Below, piece after piece: positions 38,055-50,288 of a stretch of DNA of 64,000 nt. This stretch comes from Asparagopsis taxiformis (lineage: Eukaryota; Rhodophyta; Florideophyceae; Bonnemaisoniales; Bonnemaisoniaceae): NCBI GenBank assembly GCA_030407315.1, contig JALQPE010000979.1, positions 1-64,000 on the forward strand, written 5' to 3'. The position numbers and the translations under genes are program-made. Below the pieces are notes generated by a model. That model searched no databases. It saw only the letters and a list, made by a program, of their open reading frames with translations, and had not been told where the DNA came from. Positions within the stretch are counted from its first letter, which is position 1, and each line of letters begins with the position of its first letter.

Positions 38055-39974
38055 GGTCGAGTTGGAGCGATAGTACGCGAGGGAACGGAAAGATCGAGGC
38101 GGGTGCGCGGGGTGAATCGAGTTGGACGGATGGTATATGTAGTGCTCGTCGGTGAGTAATTTTAGCCGCAATTGATGGAAACGGATGCAGATGCAACGGT
38201 CAATTGGCCGATCATTAATCGGATCGACAACGCAGAGCACGAAACGTGGGCGCCCTACGCAACACCATCACTCGCTGATTGTGATTATCTGGGAATATCT
38301 GCCGCTAATTACATTTGTAATTACTCTAATTACTTTACATCTCGATCCCTCTACGACTCACTTGGCGCACCACGTTGTTCGCTTGTGAGTTGGCCACCGC
38401 AACAACTCTCAATACCAACTCATCCTCCGTCATCCCGTTTTCGCTCTCACAACCTCCGCTCTGTTGTGTCATCGAGTGCCCATCCGGCTCCTCCTAGCTG
38501 CCACTCATATCCCCTTATGCTTTCCCGACATCAAGTTATATGTAATTGATGTTGATGACGTACTGCAATGATGTGTGCTTTTACTACGTCAACCGCCACG
38601 CCGCAGTCCTAATGGATATGAACCAAGTTCCTTGCTGATGCTCACAACAACGACAGCAGTTCACTTTCGCTACTCATATTCGTTACAGTCCAGTCCACAC
38701 CTACTGGCAACACCAAGTGCCTATGGAATATACAATGTAGCTGACGGTACGAGTACTAAAGTAACAGCATTGTTACGGTGTAGTGTGTTAGTAACATGAA
38801 CACGTGGTCGCGTCAGAATGTGTTGCACTCAGTTGCGACTGTCAAGAAGAATATGGTAAGTCTAGGTGAGCTAACAACTTTGACTTACATGGACCTATTG
38901 CAGCTAACGTTGTCAGTGACGCAGCATACTTACCAGGGGGCGCTCAATCAATGGCGCGACTGATTGACTGCCTTACTACTAAAGTATCAAGCCAATGCAG
39001 TGCGAAGGTATCGTATCGACCTGTTGGTTTTCGTTTCCAAAACATGCGTCACCAGCTAATTTTGTACGCGCCTTGTTTGGATAGTCAGGCGCACAGCTTG
39101 AGTGTCTAGTTCACAGCGTGCTTGCGTTGCGTTGTCTTGTCCCGTCATCATCTTGTGACACCAGCGAGAAAATAGTACTGTAATGTTCAAGATGCGTTTG
39201 AGATTGAATGATTCGCGTCACGTGCAGTGTCTATGAACTGTTAGCTTGTTTATCGTTTCTAAACGATCGAAAGGACAAGCTTACGCACACAGCGTCATCA
39301 AATTGTGAGCGCTGGGCCAATCCTGGAGGATTAGAGGACGACCGTGCCGACCGACCGACTGCCAGTTTGAATCGGCGACGCGTTTATGTCGGCCCGTCGG
39401 GATGAAAACTCTTGAATATCTTTGCTGTAACGTGCAAGTGAAATGCGCTCGAATTGCGTGCGTTGCAATGACTTACAACATGTGGAAGAGAAATGGCAGA
39501 GTCCACACTCACAGTCGCTTGACTACACTCGATGCAAGCGGTCAGCCGTAGCGAGAGCGTTGTGGGAGTGCACGAATTAGACAGACAGGTCACCAATATC
39601 AAGTAATGTAAGCAACCCACCAGCAGCGCGTTTTAGTCTGCGTAGCGAGCGATTCCGTATCATATTAGCTCAGAGTTTTTCTCAGTAGAAACGACCACAC
39701 GATTTATTCAATTGTGCGCCGTCAAGTGTTCCCCCGTTCCACTCCCGCTCCATTCCGTTCCGTTCACGTGCCTACCAGATCATTTCCATTCCAGACCACC
39801 ATCTTATTGTCGAGTGTATGACGGTTCAACCGCGTGCGCTTTCCGCTGCCATCCAAAGAAGTGTAGAATCTTTATGTAACTAACGTCATGAAAATTAGTG
39901 TCCAACTGTGATTTGATTGCATGTTTGTGCTTCATTTGCACTCAACGTTCCAATATACTAACTGTTATAGTTGT
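38055..39974. other. intergenic, 1.9 kb, no gene recognised
   Basis: Lies between a divergent upstream region (38,055-38,400) and the 3' end of the zinc-finger gene. Frames are short and Ser/Pro/His-rich on both strands. No tRNA fold, repeat array or transposon motif is seen. Confidence 0.45.
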
Positions 39975-40899
39975 TCAGCGTCTGCCGCTCGAACTGGCTC
40001 CGCTCGAATCGCGACGCGACGACGACCCCTGGGCTTCCGGATGAAGTGCGCCAGTATGTTTCAGTAGATGCGATTTCGTCTTAAATTTCATACTGCAGTA
40101 TGGGCACGGAAACGGGCGAAGCTGCTCGTGAACCATTCGCGTGTGTCTTAACAGTCCATCTTTGAACGCAAAACTAGACGTGCACTGATCACAGTGGAAC
40201 GGCCTGATGTTTTCATGTACGCTCCGAATCTATACACAAGTTGACGTTAGAATTTCGCAATCGTTACCAAATTGATTGTTGATTGTCCTACTTCACACTT
40301 ACATGCTTGTTCAAATTCGGCGGCGTGGAAAAGCTCGACTTGCAAATGTCACAAACAAAAGCGGTCGGTGCCGGATGGGAGCGTTTCTGATGCGCACGCA
40401 AAGATTCAAGAGAATGAAACGTGCGCTTGCAGCCACTGAATTCACACGGAATGTCCAAATGAGACGGAGGTGAATCGGAGCTGGATCGAGAACTTTTTGG
40501 GCGCGAACTTGAAGACGATTTGTGCGAACTTCTGTGACGAGATGAAGATGCACCGGCAGATTCTGTGTTTAGGAGGTCCTCAACGCGGACACGATTGAAC
40601 TTGGTAGGCATATCTTCTTGAACTGTTGATGATGACGCTGCTTGCGATTGACGATTGGAGGTTGGTGTACGGTGTGATGTTTGGCGAGAGAGTTTTGATG
40701 TTGATGGCGAAGATGAAGACGACGATGTTTGACTTTTTTGTCGATTGGACATTGCCCGACAGTGAGCACAATATATGTACTGCAGTTGGAGGTAAGAGTT
40801 GTTAGTACGTGGTGAGATGGGGTGAGATGACGCTGCAAAGATTGTGTTAATGTGTTGGTGCTTCACAGCACGGTTGATATAGAGACAGGAAAACATCAT
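39975..40899 (-). CDS. C2H2 zinc-finger protein, spliced (exons 40,899-40,303 and 40,229-39,975)
   Basis: A 73-nt intron (40,302-40,230) has GTAAGT at its 5' end and TATAG at its 3' end. Splicing completes the second finger. The product has four C2H2 fingers near its C-terminus: CEFSGCKRTF...H-x4-H, CDICKSSF (split by the intron after NLNKH), CDQCTSSFAF...RHTRMVH, and CPYCSMKFKT...H-x4-H. It ends SSSGRR at TGA 39,975-39,977. The N-terminal half is Ser/Arg-rich and disordered. The ATG at 40,899 is uncertain, because TACTAAC followed 22 nt later by CTGCAG at about 40,780 looks like the end of a further upstream intron. Probably a nuclear nucleic-acid-binding regulator; target unknown. Confidence 0.82.
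40230..40302 (-). other. spliceosomal intron (73 nt)
   Basis: GTAAGT...TTGTGTATAG on the minus strand. Removal joins AACAAGCAT to ATTCGGAGC and restores the finger spacing H-x4-H, which supports the call strongly. Confidence 0.88.
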
Positions 40900-42612
40900 G
40901 GCAGGATCGAGACAGCAGGGGTTGAGCCATCCTGAAAAGATTAATGAGAGCAGTTGTGCGATGATGATAGGCAGGTGGCGGATTAGAGATATAAGAGCTG
41001 GTGAAGATGGAAGGGAAAGACAAGGAAGGGTCCGGAAGGAAGGAAAAGAGTAAGAAGACCGATCGTGATTATGTCAACGTTTTAGTAGGAGTAGCAAGTA
41101 GGAATATATGTCAGTGCCGCGTAAGGCTTGCATGACGATTGATTGTTGTAGGAAACCTGTCAGGGTAGAGTGATTGGCCGGAGGTGGCACAGTACACAAG
41201 TTGTTTTTTAGAACGAGTGGGTTTGCTGTCGGTGTGTTATTGGGAAGGGCTGGGGGTCGAGTTCCACATCACGTGTTCTGTTTGACGCTTTACGTGTATA
41301 TTAATGGGCGCTATGATGAGTAGACAGAGAACAGCAATGAGACTGCAGCTCACCGAGCATACAAGCGTTTTTGGGTTATGTGGATGTAAGCACTCACGCA
41401 ACGGATGTTCAAATAGCCAACCAGATGGCAATAAACTTGATAGATCATTTTACTTGTTTTGGCATGTGATGGATGGGTGATACCAAAACGCGACGAACGA
41501 GCGGCCGGTTCTCGAGCGGGCGAAGAGCGGTAATAATCTGGGAATTACTACGCCAGTACCATAAAGTTGTGGGACACAGCATCAACGGTATTACGCGGCG
41601 GGCAATGTAAGCTTCAAGTCGAAGGCGGCAGCTGTGATGGCGAGGAGGCGTCCGCAAAAGATTCCACGGATGATTGCCCTCTCCTGCTTCGCCATATGTA
41701 CCATGAGTTGTCTTTTACCATGGATGCCTGGTGCTCAGCTAGTGCTCCGCGATGAGATGTAAGCAAGAAAACGCAAAAGTTTCAAGAAAAGTTTCGCAAG
41801 TCCACTACGCCGTCTCCATTGGCGGAGCACTGAATTGCTTCCACAAATTACATTTGTGGCGCAAAATTGTTGTTTCGTATGTTTCTAAATATATCTTGCT
41901 CGCCGCCGCGCCGCGGCCTCTGATCGACTCGCGCCCGGCTTTGCTTCCCTCTCGTGTTCCAATCGGCCGTATATTAACTCGGTTGCTTTCCCAACCGCAT
42001 CCTTCAACTCACCGGCTTGAAGCAAACTGCAGCGACCAGTACAGTAGCTAGAAACGAAAACGGCACAGCGTTGAGTTGCTGAGGCAACGGCCTGTCCAAT
42101 ATTAACCACTAATCCAACTCTCGCAACTACCGCCGTCGCTACCCACACTGTTTGCTCCCTTTTTGTTCCGTACACTATACCGCTGTCCAAACCTTGACGC
42201 AAGCACGTTCACCACACCACTAATCTTCCAATCTCTCGCCCGCGTTCACACAAGTCCAATTCATCTCTACTGTAATATTCTGACCAGCACAGCTCACCTA
42301 TTAAACCTAACCCTTTGCGACAAATCATAAATAGAAACGTAGCTGTCTGTGTTGAGGAGTACACTTCTCGCGCGTCGACTTTCCCGACTATTTGACGTAC
42401 GCAAAATGTTATAACCGAATCGCAACTCCCCACCGCTGTATATGACTATACGACACGCTCTGGAAAGGTTTCATCCAGCTTGCAATTTCACACAATCGCT
42501 TGTGTAAAGACAGCAAGATATTGAACACGTTTATCTACTAGCGTTTCGACTATTCACCACGCCATAGTTGTCTCGCGTCCATGGTTACATACTGATTAAC
42601 AACGTCAAATAC
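40900..42612. other. intergenic, 1.7 kb, no gene supported
   Basis: The 5' side may hold an upstream exon of the zinc-finger gene (a TTTTCAG acceptor-like site near 40,934). A 105-codon minus-strand frame at 42,202-41,885 starts with a non-ATG codon and has no recognisable motif. The rest is A/T-rich without structure. Confidence 0.4.
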
Positions 42613-43839
42613 TTAGGCAGTGCGTCGAAGCACATACTGCGCTACAGGTATTCCATTGAATGGCTCACCGATCAACGGCGCGATATTCTCTCGCGGATCG
42701 GTTACCAAATCTTCGGCCTCAAACGTTTCCCCAGAATCTGTGCCCGCATCATAAACCCTCAAAGTTCCAGATCTACCCACGATGAAGCGACCATCAACCA
42801 ACACGTTCATGTTCGGAATAGTAATAAACCAATCCGGACTAGGGGCAACCATGGAAACAGCCGTAATCAAAGTATGATCACAGTCTACATCTAGATTAAT
42901 ACTAAACGATTCACCCCTTGTCGCCGGTGCATCAGCAGCATCAATTGACAAAACAAATGGTGCCGCCTCTTCGCTCTCAAGTTCTTCGATCAGAACGGTG
43001 TTGTCCCCGATTTCTGCAACATTCTGAACACCTTGTGTAGCGAATCCGTATCGAACCAATGCCGAGAAGCGATAGTTATGACTAGCACCTGTCAGAGGTG
43101 AAAGCATGGCAGTCTCGGGAAGGTTTTCAAACGTAGGCTCCGTGAGCTGATTAATGAATGTCAGCTCATAAGATGCGGTGGGGCATTCAGGGACTACTTT
43201 TTCAATTACATAACTGGCAACCGGTACACCATTGAAGGGCTCACCGTTAAGGGGAGCAATGTTCTGTTGCGGATCTGTCACCTCATCTGGTGCATCGAAT
43301 GTGGTTCCGGAATCAGTTCCAGCGTCGTATACGAACAGATCTCCTTCAGCTCTGTCAATGAAGAAGCCACCTTGGAAGAGATTCATGTTATCAACTCCAA
43401 TGAACCAATCGGGTGATGGTGCAACCATAGAAATGAATGAAATTCTAGTGTATTCACAGTTAACTTCCAGCTCAGCAGTGAAGGTATCACCGTCGAAAAT
43501 GGGAGCATCATTAGTGGCCATGGAGTGGATAAAAGGAGCTGCAGTTTCGGCTTGAAGTTCCTCGATAAGGACGGAATTGTCACCAATTTCTGCAACATTC
43601 TGTACACCCTGAGTTGCGAAACCAGAAAGGACGAATGCAGAGAAACGGCGGCTGTGTGTGAATGCGGTGAAAGGTGAAAGCATTGCATTGTCCGGTGCAC
43701 CAGGGATTCTATTTGCTCCAAAGAAATTGTTAACGGTTAGGATGTAGGTTGCAGATTCACAGAACTCTTGTGCGGTGGAAATTGTGAGGAGGCCCAGAAG
43801 GGCGAACAGAGAGAGGATCGACATAGTGCGAGATACCAT
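42613..43839 (-). CDS. secreted protein with two spondin N-terminal domains (408 aa)
   Basis: ATG at 43,839 gives a signal peptide (MSILSLFALLGLLTISTAQ, cut near residue 24). Two homologous spondin_N domains fill the rest (about residues 25-210 and 215-405). Each has a ...MLSP(F/L)T...H..RFSA(F/L)V N-terminal block, the MVAPSPDWF(I) signature, a YDAGTDSG metal-site-like motif, and a PFNG(V/I)PVA end. In animals the domain occurs in matrix proteins (F-spondin). Here there is no thrombospondin repeat or membrane anchor. Repeated blocks such as FATQGVQNVAEIGDN show a recent internal duplication. Probably an extracellular matrix or wall protein. Confidence 0.88.
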   Translation of the reverse strand: MVSRTMSILSLFALLGLLTISTAQEFCESATYILTVNNFFGANRIPGAPDNAMLSPFTAFTHSRRFSAFVLSGFATQGVQNVAEIGDNSVLIEELQAETAAPFIHSMATNDAPIFDGDTFTAELEVNCEYTRISFISMVAPSPDWFIGVDNMNLFQGGFFIDRAEGDLFVYDAGTDSGTTFDAPDEVTDPQQNIAPLNGEPFNGVPVASYVIEKVVPECPTASYELTFINQLTEPTFENLPETAMLSPLTGASHNYRFSALVRYGFATQGVQNVAEIGDNTVLIEELESEEAAPFVLSIDAADAPATRGESFSINLDVDCDHTLITAVSMVAPSPDWFITIPNMNVLVDGRFIVGRSGTLRVYDAGTDSGETFEAEDLVTDPRENIAPLIGEPFNGIPVAQYVLRRTA

Positions 43840-45211
43840 TGCGAATGAGGACTTTGAGATGAGTCGGTGGGATGGGATGGTCAACGGCGATATCTGGACA
43901 GAGGCAGTTTAATATATAAGCATTTGGTAGAGCATCTTGACGAAGAGATGAGTACGGGGTGCAAGCAAATTGTATCTACTATGAATACCTACGGGGCGGC
44001 AGAACTGAGGGTGGGGTTGTCAACATGGCTGGACAACAGAAACAACTTTCCGCCACCTTGCAGGTGTATATCGGGATTGTTCGGGATGCCAACTTTACGA
44101 AACATCGGCGTCCAGCCAAGCTTGAGAGTGTCCCGTTACAATGGGGGAAACAGCTGGAGCTTAAGGTGAGGATGGATGCTGATTGGGTCAGTCCAGAAAC
44201 ACGCCAATGCCTGGGATCAGATAAGTTACGACCAATGCGTTGGCGCACGACATGAGAATAGAACGTAGGCTAACTTGAGAGATATTCTCTCCAGAATCGG
44301 GCCAACTTGTGTCCCCGCGACGCGGTACGCCTCCAGAACAGCCCACCTGTCCAGACTCTATTTGTAGAATCGGAATCTCTGGCCCCGCCAATGATCGTAC
44401 TGTTTTCCGAAAAACTTTTCAATATATTTGCTTTTTTATAAATAGATTCGCTGCTGCAGTGTTACTCCAATTCCGGGAAATTATTCTGAAAACCGAATAA
44501 TTTGTGCGCCTGTCCGAGTAGCAAGGTCGCGCGTGCATCCACAATTCAAGACTGGATGACTTTGGAGCCAATCAGTGTTCAAGAAAACAATTCCGGCTTT
44601 TGCCACTTTGCAAACAGAGAAATCATCTTGTCGATCTGGCCACCGCATGATACATAACTGGAAACCAAACTTGAGCTACAATTTGCAGTGCGATAACCGG
44701 TATGGACACCAGAGTTTTGAGTCGAGGAGCACAAGACTTTAGGTCTCTGCTCACGCTAGAAAATTGCGGAATGCACCGATCTCGAAAAAAACTTTCTTCC
44801 CAACAGCAAAGAAAAGCGTGTGCTAAGACTTCAGATAGTTTCAAGAACAATGGACGTCGAGAAGCGCTCGAAATAATGTGGTAATAAGCAAATGATAACA
44901 TTTTAGGGATTTCCATACTTCGCTTCTACTACAAACTGTCAAAATGCCAAGTAGAGACAGCCTGTCACGAGAGGCAAGATTATACTTCACTATTCCCCAG
45001 CTCGGCAATTGGTATTGGAAGCAGGGTTGATGAGTCATCTTATGGACGGTTATGATTGCTTAAACTGGTTTGGGAGCCAGGAGACGGATTGTCATCACAC
45101 CAGACAGCACTGGGCCGCGCGGGCAGACTGGCCCAAGTGAAGGCGAGGGTGTTATCGTTCAGGTCAACGATATATTTGTATTTACTTCCGCCGGCGAGTG
45201 CGGCCGCCTAT
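43840..45211. other. intergenic, 1.4 kb, no gene supported
   Basis: Starts with the promoter of the spondin gene (minus strand TATATTAAACTGCC at 43,916-43,903, about 70 bp before the ATG). Short frames on both strands lack motifs. Ends at the target duplication of the DNA transposon. Confidence 0.45.
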
Positions 45212-45220
45212 AAATACTAC
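45212..45220. repeat. 9-bp target-site duplication of the Mutator-like element, left copy (AAATACTAC)
   Basis: Compare AAATAATAC at 51,084-51,092: 8 of 9 bases agree. Nine base pairs is the typical Mutator duplication length. Confidence 0.75.
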
Positions 45221-46015
45221 ACTAGACTTCATTCGCCAGAGGATATTACAATACTGATTTGGGCGTGACTGGGAGGTAGCGCAGGGAGAGTGGACAGGTG
45301 TTGTTAGAATTCAGTGCGCGCATGAAACTCGGCTTCCAGTGTACTGGGATAGTTTACGAAATCATGGGAAATATTTTGGTATGCAAACTTGGAATGTGCC
45401 AGCAAGCCACCGCCGCCGCCGAAGAGGAACCAAGTTTAATCATATCGACATTTAGAAACAGTTGGACACTCAAACTCCGGATCACATAACATGTACAAAC
45501 ACCCGCGCTCACTGGTTGCGCTGTGTGCACCGCAGTTTCACGCCTCCAAATACTTGCAAGCCGCCTCGCAGTTATACGTCGCGCCCAGCCTGTCGTTCTA
45601 CACCTGCCAAACACCAAGCGCACTCTGCCTGTAGCACTGCTCACCCCTTGTGTCGTACGCAACCTACCGAACACCTGCACCGATTGTGCGTCGCTCTGCG
45701 CCTGCAAACTGCCAAGCGTGAACTGGCTAAAAACGTTTCTCGTCGCGTGTGTCGCCTTGCACCTGCACACTACCTGGTAATATTGGCTTCTATTGGCCGA
45801 TAGAGCACACTGCAGGTTTTGTGTCGCTCTACACATACAAAAAACAAACGTACACTGTTTGGAAACATTGTACACGCATACCACATAGCGTTCACTGCCT
45901 GCAGACGTTGGCAGCCTCTCTCCACAAAGTACTCAGCACCGGTCTGTCACCCATAGCTAGCTGGACACAGACAAACAACCATTCCAAATACAAACATATG
46001 CGCTCGCATTCTTTA
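45221..46015 (+). repeat. left terminal inverted repeat of the MULE (about 795 bp)
   Basis: Starts ACTAGACTTCATTCGCC at the outer end and ends near CATATGCGCTCGCATTC. It matches 50,289-51,083 in reverse complement. Open frames inside it (for example 45,462-45,803) are repeated in the other arm and are not taken as genes. Confidence 0.87.
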
Positions 46016-46703
46016 TCCTTAAACGCTGGGCTTCTGCAATGATGGAAGTAGTAGAAACGCAATGTATACTGCAGAACTGTCTTATGTACCGATATTTCCG
46101 CTCTTTAGACTGCGTTTTATTGCAGTACTATCATTTGCTTGATCGTACAGAGTCGCTGCACACATGGAAATGTGGTTTATCATCATGGGTTGGTGTGCTC
46201 TGGCGATAGGATCTATTCAAATCCCTACAAATACGAACTGCTAATGACATGAAAGAAGTTCTGGAGCAGTCATTTTATCGGGCTAGAAAGTTCTCTACGG
46301 GCGAAATCGGCGATTAGCGACAAAACTGCACTGTTTTTAGCTTTACGATTCAATTAGGATGGATGAAGTTTTCTTTAATGTCTTTCATGGCAGAAAAAGT
46401 AGGTCTGGGTTTGCCAAAGTTTGCTGCATGGTGCGTTGTGAAGTAGCATCGAGCACTGAAGTTTTGTATCGCTGGATACGTTGCAGAACTTTGTTGACGA
46501 GGTAATCGAGTTGTGGTAAACCGTTTTCGTATTTGGAAAGCTCCGTGGCATGTTCAAAACAAATGTAGTAAGTTCATGAACAAGTCCGAGCAGTTGGTCT
46601 GATCTAACCATAGCAGACGAAATCTCTGTCTGAGAATCAAAATCACAATGTGAGTTTTGCGCATCGACCATATGATTTGATGCACAATGTTGCCGCCCCT
46701 GTA

Positions 46704-49700
46704 TCACTGAATTGGGACTACAGTAACGTCATAGTCGGCAATCAATTGCCCTTCTGTGCGCTGGGTAGATATAAAGGGTGGTGACCTTCGGAAGATGATA
46801 TAACGATATGCCGGAAGGGGTTTTCCCGCAATGTGATGCTTGGAAACGAGATTTGAACTTCGAATGAAGTACTTACATGTGCACACACATTCTCCTCATC
46901 TGGGAAAGCTCCAGAGATCGTACTGGACTGAAATTGACTCTATTCTACAGAAAAGCTTTTCCACCAATTTGGTTTCTTCGCCCCCGATTCGAGTAGCACA
47001 TATTCCATGGTAAACTTCGGCATGATCTGGTTCTCGAGTACGTACAATAGCAAGTCTACTCGGGGCGTATTGTACGGCAGTAAATAGAGTCGTTTCAGCA
47101 TGGACCAATGGGCTTCTACTTGCATTGTTGTCTTACTCAGAGCAATCTCTCCCGCAGTGCGCCGTCCCCAAAGGAAAAATACTTTCCGCTGTACCAATTC
47201 GCATAGAGGTATTCTAGTATACTATTCTCCGCTGGTAGTTTGAACAAATCGAACAGCTCTTCAACTGCTACTTTTTGGATGCTTTCAAACTTCATGCTTG
47301 GCATGAAAAATGGGTGCATATGATTGTGTCGATCGATGACAGACAATATCACGTTCTCGCGATCGGGATCATAGTTCTAAGTTCCAGTAGATTGCAGCTG
47401 TTTTAACTTTCGTTTTATTGCCCGCTTCATGTGCCAAAGGCAGATAGATGCGTTCATCTTATAAAATGAGGAAATTGCGTTGCCCCATGTATTTGTCGGA
47501 GAAGAAAAAGGAGGGTTTCAAGGAAGGCAGAACGGCTCTTTTTGGGACTTGTCCCGTATGATGCGGTAAAGGGGCGTGAAGGGATGCCTCTCAGGAGGAC
47601 AGAAAGGGCGCAAGAGAAGGGTCGCGTGCAGATGTCGCCCAGGGCGAATGGGAGCGTGCCGCCTTGCATTGGCAACGGGCCCGATGGCTTGCGCTGGACC
47701 CTCCCGCGGAATTGCAACGTGTATTAGTTAAGCGCGCTTAGTTGCACACGTGTGCGTGAGGTCCGATCCGTCCGTTACAGTGGCACACGTGTACGTTATA
47801 CCCGGCCGTTTCTATTAGTTTACACGTAGCAACGTAGCAGCTTACTCTGTAAGGCCCCTGGGCCGCATAAACACCCCACAAGGTCCAATGGACGCCGGAC
47901 CGGGACCATTGGTCCTGGTCCGGTCCCGGCAGTCTCGTTGACCATTTAAGGTCAACGGACTGACCACGAAGCTACAATAAAGGCAGATCGTCTCGGTTCC
48001 AAATCTTTCGACCGTGGTCGTTTAACTTACAACTAAACGGCGGCGGCAATTCCTTCACAGGATACCAGCTGCTCCGTTTCGATCTCCAATTGGGGATCGC
48101 TCGCACATTTCCCCAATTGCCCGCCGCGAGCCTCCTCCGGCGGGAGCGCACGTGGATTGCCCTAGGGCATTTCGTCTCCGCGGTAGTGGACCACCTTCCC
48201 GCTTCTTTTAACGCCGTCAGGCGACCGGGAGTGGCCTTCCGCCCACCGGGACAAGGCTACCGACTGGGAGCGCTGTCGGTTCGGTACTCCCAGCCGGTCA
48301 ACCGAGCCAACGCCCGTGGGCTTCTCAATCGGTCTCGACCGTACCGCCGGCGGTATCACAGTTGCGGAATCCGTCGTGTGGGCAGCCACGCGTGGAGGCG
48401 ACCACAATTCCCCGCGGGGATCAATCGCGCTAAGTGCCTAGTTAACCCTTAAGTGGGTTGAGGACGGCTACGGCCGATAGATCCCTCCGGCAGGTTAGAT
48501 CCAGCCCTCCCGGACCCCGCTCTACCACCCGCTACCGGGTTGGGAGACAGGTGTCCGGGCTCCGAGGGATCGATCCATCCGACACAGCCCTCGGGCTACT
48601 AGGATCGCACGAGGCGTCAGCCTCGTGGAATCGGCGCTCTCACTCGTGAGTTCGAAGCCTTATCCCTATCCTCTTATCCTCCTCGGAGGTACAATCTATC
48701 TACAAGGGCTAAGGTCCTATACTCTTATAGCGAAAAAGAATTCACAAATTGATTGCTGCCGCGTTGGACAATCTGAAAAATTTGTTGCATTGCTCTCCAG
48801 TAACATATATGCCAGCGGGAATCCCGTCCCCATTACTGAATCGATCAAAGCAAACAATTCAAGCTTTTCGTTGTTCGTGTTATATGTTGAATCAAGGAAT
48901 AAATCCCGGATAGGTACATTTCTTGACAGTTGCTTGCCGAGATTTGTTATAAAACCAATACCATAAGGTTCTTTCAGTTCCCAGATCTTTTCAAACTCCT
49001 TGCTGTCATTAAGAAATTCATTGGCGGAAAGTTTGGGATCTTTCCCACGTTGGAACATACTTCCAATGCTTTCCAGCCAGCAATAATAGACGTTATTGTA
49101 TTGGAATGGAGTTGAAAACTATTTTCGTAAGATACTGCATATCTGGAACGGAGCGAGTCCAAATTTTTTGTAAGTTGTGACACTCTTGATATGGCAGGTA
49201 TGGATAGCGCCATTTTTATCTCACATCTTTCATGCATCACCGCGTGTTTCACAGTAATACTCAGCTTTGCTTTACCAGAGTATGAGAAACTGATCGAGTC
49301 TCCACAATTGTACTGCTTTGAAGACTCTTTCTGCCGTTTATTGAATGACTGGGGCCTTTTCCGGGATCTCTGAGAGCATATAAACTGCGAGTTCGACTTC
49401 GATCCGCCGTTTTTGCATATATGTAACTCTCAGTAGCACCAATCATATCGCAGAACTGGCGCTCCAAAACAAAGCGATCCAATGATGTACCTGCTGCTGG
49501 GGGCTTATCTATCATCCAGCTTTCATATCTGCACTCAAGAGCAAAATCTATTGCAGTCGCAGCTGCAGCATTGATCTCATGGCATCGCCTAACAAATGAA
49601 CTTTGTGCATCCACATAATCTATGTAATACTTGGCATAAATTTTCCGTAGTGATTGGTCAATGCAGATATCATTTCTGCATGTATTGCAGACTAAACTGC

Positions 49701-50096
49701 TACTAGACGTGTTCCGGACGTAAAAAGTATACATTCCTTTGAACTTCAAACACTTGTTGCATCGTGATAGGCAGAGGGCACGGCAGTGTTGTAAGCTGCG
49801 CTGTTCACCATTCCAAACATGTGAGATGCAACAGCAATGAACACGTTTTCATCTATGACGTATTCTTCTTCCTCAAACACTTGTTCCACAAATGTAGTAA
49901 CATTTGCTTCCACTTCAAAAAGATATGTAAACAAATAGTTTACTTCGCATACCGAGGGGAAGTCCGATGGGAAGTATGTCCGAAAAATTATTTTCCAGTT
50001 CCATTCGCCAGAGTTGTTTGTATCTTCGTTTGGAGCTTTAACCATTTCCCCCATCACAAAAAAACTACCAAGCACACCGCCAAATCGAATAGCCAA
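46704..50096 (-). pseudogene. MULE transposase, decayed and interrupted
   Basis: The protein would cut and move the element as a DDE transposase. Minus-strand pieces in order: an N-terminal region with a CNTC pair (near 49,690); the first catalytic block LFLDSTYNTNNEKLELF with GTGFPLAYMLLES (48,925-48,820); LKPSFFFSDKYMG (near 47,500); CLWHMKRAIKRKLKQL (near 47,430); a segment with TTMQVEAHWSMLKRL (near 47,110); and a SWIM-like zinc motif CTCKYFIRSSN...SKHH (near 46,885-46,830) whose third Cys is Ser. Frameshifts lie near 49,040, 47,490, 47,170 and 46,900. A 1.18-kb insertion splits it at 47,542-48,721; without the insertion the frame runs straight across the joint. Confidence 0.82.
47542..48721 (-). 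repeat. solo LTR-like insertion in the MULE transposase (1,180 bp)
   Basis: Flanked by the 5-bp direct repeat CTCTT (47,537-47,541 and 48,722-48,726). The transposase frame is continuous if one CTCTT and the insert are removed, which proves an insertion. The ends read TTTGGGACTTG...AAGGTCCTATA, an imperfect inverted pair similar to the LTR terminus TGTAGGACC of the solo LTR at 23,388-24,006 with G changed to A. An AATAAA lies near 47,976. It carries strong hairpins such as GTTGACC-ATTTAA-GGTCAAC near 47,938. The 120-codon frame inside (48,090-48,452) has no motif. Confidence 0.65.
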
Positions 50097-50288
50097 TAGA
50101 ACAGATGATTACGATTGCAGTTTTCTTCTCTGATAATAATCTGTCGGTAATGCAACGAATAGCTCATGGAAGCAGGTTTTGTATGCAGTGGCGAAGTCTT
50201 GGGTGATTCCAACGTCCGAAGAGATCAGAATCTGGTGTAACAATGGTTAAGATGGTATTTGGTGGCACTGGAGGCCAGCGTCAAAGGC

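Noticed and set aside
41885..42202. 105-codon minus-strand frame
   Set aside because: Starts at a non-ATG codon, no motif, ends in a basic low-complexity stretch.
45462..45803. Matching open frames in both terminal repeats of the MULE
   Set aside because: Present only because the inverted repeats are near-identical; no protein features.
48090..48452. 120-codon frame in the solo LTR-like insert
   Set aside because: No motif, inside LTR-type sequence, overlapping open frames on both strands.
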